A stretch of 64,000 nucleotides of DNA from Stenotrophomonas sp. MYb238. GTDB lineage: Bacteria; Pseudomonadota; Gammaproteobacteria; Xanthomonadales; Xanthomonadaceae. The stretch lies in contig NZ_WIDL01000004.1 of NCBI RefSeq assembly GCF_009496535.1, positions 62,001 to 126,000 on the forward strand, written 5' to 3'. Every line of letters begins with the position of its first letter. Positions within the stretch are counted from its first letter, which is position 1. Made by a program: the position numbers and the translations under genes. A model generated the notes under the pieces. The model searched no databases, was not told where the DNA came from, and was given only the letters and a program-made list of their open reading frames with translations. Positions 62,018 through 64,000 of the stretch are shown piece after piece.

Positions 62018-64000
62018 ATGTCCAGAAACCCCATCGTTCCCGTCGTGTTCCTTGCCGGCCTGCTGGCCGTGTGCTGGATCGGCATCGGCTACCTCGGCAG
62101 CCATCCGCTGGCCGCCGCCGTCGCCGCGCTGATCGCCACCTGCTACCTGGTCGGCGCCTTCGAACTGCTGCGCTACCGGCAGGCCACCGCCACCCTGGTG
62201 CAGGCGCTGCCGTCGCTCGGCGAGGCTGCCGGCGATCTCGACGGCTGGCTGTCGCGCCTGCACCCGGGCCTGCGCAACGGCGTGCGCCTGCGCATCGCCG
62301 GCGAGCGCGCCGGCCTGCCCGCGCCCGCGCTGACGCCCTATCTGGTCGGCCTGCTGGTGCTGCTGGGCATGCTCGGCACCCTGCTCGGCATGATGGCGAC
62401 CCTGCGCGGCACCGGCCTGGCGCTGGAAAGCGCCAGCGACCTGGACGCCATCCGCAGTTCGCTGGCCGCGCCGGTCAAGGGCCTGGGCTTCGCCTTCGGC
62501 ACCTCGATCGCCGGCGTCGCCACCTCGGCCGCGCTGGGCCTGCTGTCGGCGCTGCTGCGCCGCGAGCGCGCGCAGGCCGTGCAGCAGCTGGACGCGGGCA
62601 TCGCCACGCAGCTGGAACACCTGTCGCAGTCGGTGCAGCGCCGCGAGACCTTCCGCCTGCTGCAGGAACAGAACGCGCTGATGCCGGCGCTGGTCGAGCG
62701 CCTGCAGACCCTGGCCGAGACGCTGGAGCGCCAGCAGCGCGACGCGGGCGAACGCCTGCACGGCAGCCAGCAGGAATTCCACCAGCGCAGCGAAGCGGCA
62801 TGGACGCAGCTGGCCGCGTCGCTGCAGCAGGCGCTGCGCGAGGGCATCGCCCAGCAGGCCAACGCCGTCGGCGCCGCCCTGCAGCCGGTGGTGGATACCA
62901 CCATGGCCGGCCTGGCGGAGAAATCCGGCCAGCTGCACGCGGCCATCGAACAATCCGTGCGCCGCCAGCTCGACGGCCTGGACAGCGCCGTGCAGGGCGC
63001 GGCCAGCGCCGCCCGCGACAGCTGGAACGCCGCCGTCGCCGAGCAGCAGCGCGGCAACAGCGCCCTGGCCGACAGCCTGCAGCAGGCGCTGCAGCAGTTC
63101 GCCGGCACCTTCGAGCAGCGCTCGGCCGCGCTGGTCGATGGCGTGGCGGCGCGGCTGGAAGAAAGCACCGCCCGCACCGCCGGGACCTGGGACAGCGCGC
63201 TGGCCCGCCAGCACGAAGCGCACGACGCACTGGCCCAGCGCAACGAACAGGCGCTGGCCGCCGCCTCCGCCCGCTTCGACCAGCACGCGCGCACGCTGGT
63301 CGATACCCTGCAGCAGTCGCACGGCGAGCTGCAGTCGGCGCTGGCCGCGCGCGACGAACAGCGGCTGGCGCAGTGGTCGCAGTCGCTGGCGGCGATGCTC
63401 GCCACGCTGGACGAAAGCTGGCAGCGCAACGGCGCGCAGGTCGCGCAGCAGCAGCAACAGGTCTGCGATGCGCTGGCCCGCACCGCGGGCGAGGTTTCGG
63501 CCCAGCTGCAGGCCGCGGCCGGCGGCGCGCTGGACGGCATCGCCGGCAACGCGCAGGCCTTGACCGACGCGGCCGCGGCCTTCGCCCAGCGCAGCGACGC
63601 AATGATCGACGCATTGCAGCGCGCGCACGGCGAACTGCAGGACGCCTTGCAGGCGCGCGACGCCGAGCGCCTGGCGCAGTGGCGCGATGCCTTCGCCCAG
63701 CTGACCGGCGAGTTCGGCCAGCGCTGGGAACAGAACAGCGCCCAGGTCGCCGCGCAGCAGCAGCAGGTCTGCGACACCCTGGCGCAGACCACCCAGGCGA
63801 TCCACGCGCAGGCGCAGGCACAGGCGCGCGATACCCTGGCCGAGATCGCGCGGCTGGTCGCCACCGCGTCCGAGGCGCCACGCGCCGCCGCCGAAGTGGT
63901 CGCCGAGCTGCGCCAGAAACTGTCCGACAGCATGGTGCGCGATACCGCCACCCTGGAAGAACGCGGCCGCCTGCTGGAAACCGTGCAGACCCTGCTCGAC
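62018..64000 (+). CDS. DUF802 protein, MotA/TolQ-like with long coiled tail (3' end missing)
   Basis: 661 codons are present before the window ends. Two N-terminal helices (VPVVFLAGLLAVCWIGIGYLG and AAVAALIATCYLVGAFELL), then a second membrane pair at about residues 107-128 (PYLVGLLVLLGMLGTLLGMMATL) and 154-178 (GLGFAFGTSIAGVATSAALGLLSALL), with the MotA/ExbB-like glycine spacing. From about residue 180 a long Gln/Ala/Arg-rich coiled coil begins, containing two repeats of 102 residues (HGELQSALAARDEQRLAQW and HGELQDALQARDAERLAQW). Function unknown. Confidence 0.8.
   Translation, partial: MSRNPIVPVVFLAGLLAVCWIGIGYLGSHPLAAAVAALIATCYLVGAFELLRYRQATATLVQALPSLGEAAGDLDGWLSRLHPGLRNGVRLRIAGERAGLPAPALTPYLVGLLVLLGMLGTLLGMMATLRGTGLALESASDLDAIRSSLAAPVKGLGFAFGTSIAGVATSAALGLLSALLRRERAQAVQQLDAGIATQLEHLSQSVQRRETFRLLQEQNALMPALVERLQTLAETLERQQRDAGERLHGSQQEFHQRSEAAWTQLAASLQQALREGIAQQANAVGAALQPVVDTTMAGLAEKSGQLHAAIEQSVRRQLDGLDSAVQGAASAARDSWNAAVAEQQRGNSALADSLQQALQQFAGTFEQRSAALVDGVAARLEESTARTAGTWDSALARQHEAHDALAQRNEQALAAASARFDQHARTLVDTLQQSHGELQSALAARDEQRLAQWSQSLAAMLATLDESWQRNGAQVAQQQQQVCDALARTAGEVSAQLQAAAGGALDGIAGNAQALTDAAAAFAQRSDAMIDALQRAHGELQDALQARDAERLAQWRDAFAQLTGEFGQRWEQNSAQVAAQQQQVCDTLAQTTQAIHAQAQAQARDTLAEIARLVATASEAPRAAAEVVAELRQKLSDSMVRDTATLEERGRLLETVQTLLD

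Noticed and set aside
62018-64000. Calling the right-end pair a Zorya defence system
   Set aside because: Only the ZorA-like plan of DUF802 is visible. The upstream DUF3348 is not a Zorya component and no helicase or nuclease partner is in the window.

Overview
This 64 kb window is ordinary chromosome from a very GC-rich gammaproteobacterium. Gene content and style point to the family Xanthomonadaceae (Pseudoxanthomonas, Stenotrophomonas or a close relative). The signs are three large TonB-dependent receptors, one of them beside a cupin-like protein and two linked to sugar genes; a divergent Lrp/phhA pair; a Tat-exported OpgD; a DUF3348/DUF802 pair; and many dispersed palindromes starting GTAGGAGC. 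I see no prophage, transposase, integrase, CRISPR array, rRNA or tRNA. Both ends cut genes: glyS at the left, a DUF802 gene at the right.

Layout. 0-4.6 kb: glyQ-glyS (minus) diverge from an orphan GspE/PilB-type ATPase that overlaps a glutamine-amidotransferase-fold gene. 5-8.6 kb: a polytopic membrane protein, tatABC and a SYLF-domain protein. 8.8-14 kb: hemH and an alpha/beta hydrolase converge on a YgjP-type metallopeptidase across a tandemly duplicated 253-bp segment, followed by rdgC, ttcA and a DUF465 protein. 14-24 kb: housekeeping genes (lipoprotein-plsB, e(P4) phosphatase-pyrF, yceH, a GNAT, rep, tdk).

24.3-38.2 kb is the main accessory module, a beta-glucan utilisation locus: GH16 endoglucanase and GH3 glucosidase (overlapping genes), a LacI-family regulator, TonB receptor 1 plus a cupin-like protein, and TonB receptor 2 plus a sugar MFS permease. 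The same 14-bp palindrome TGACAACGCTGTCA occurs three times, exactly in the control regions of these units and overlapping candidate -35 boxes, so the locus reads as one local regulon. Inferred flow: receptors import glucan fragments across the outer membrane, GH16/GH3 cut them to glucose, the MFS carrier takes glucose inward, and the LacI protein senses a breakdown product. opgD, for periplasmic beta-glucan synthesis, lies next door.

40-50.5 kb: mutM, an EF-hand protein and a delta-9-type desaturase, a solo ABC ATPase, a class A-type acid phosphatase lipoprotein, a GH18 enzyme, a poly-HAMP chemoreceptor with a near-perfect FliA (sigma-28) promoter, a GYF-AIM24 protein and a patatin lipoprotein. 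50.8-56.4 kb: a porin, an Lrp regulator divergent from phhA with three palindromes between them, a membrane protein, and a NarL-type two-component pair. 56.5-61.1 kb: an iron operon (TonB receptor, DUF3325, DUF3649, PepSY) with a Fur-box-like promoter. 61.3-64 kb: DUF3348 and a MotA/TolQ-like DUF802 protein with a long repeated coiled-coil tail.

The strongest unusual signals are the operator-defined glucan regulon, the palindromes that supply stop codons of neighbouring genes, the tandem duplication holding remnants of two gene ends, and the DUF802 stator-like protein.
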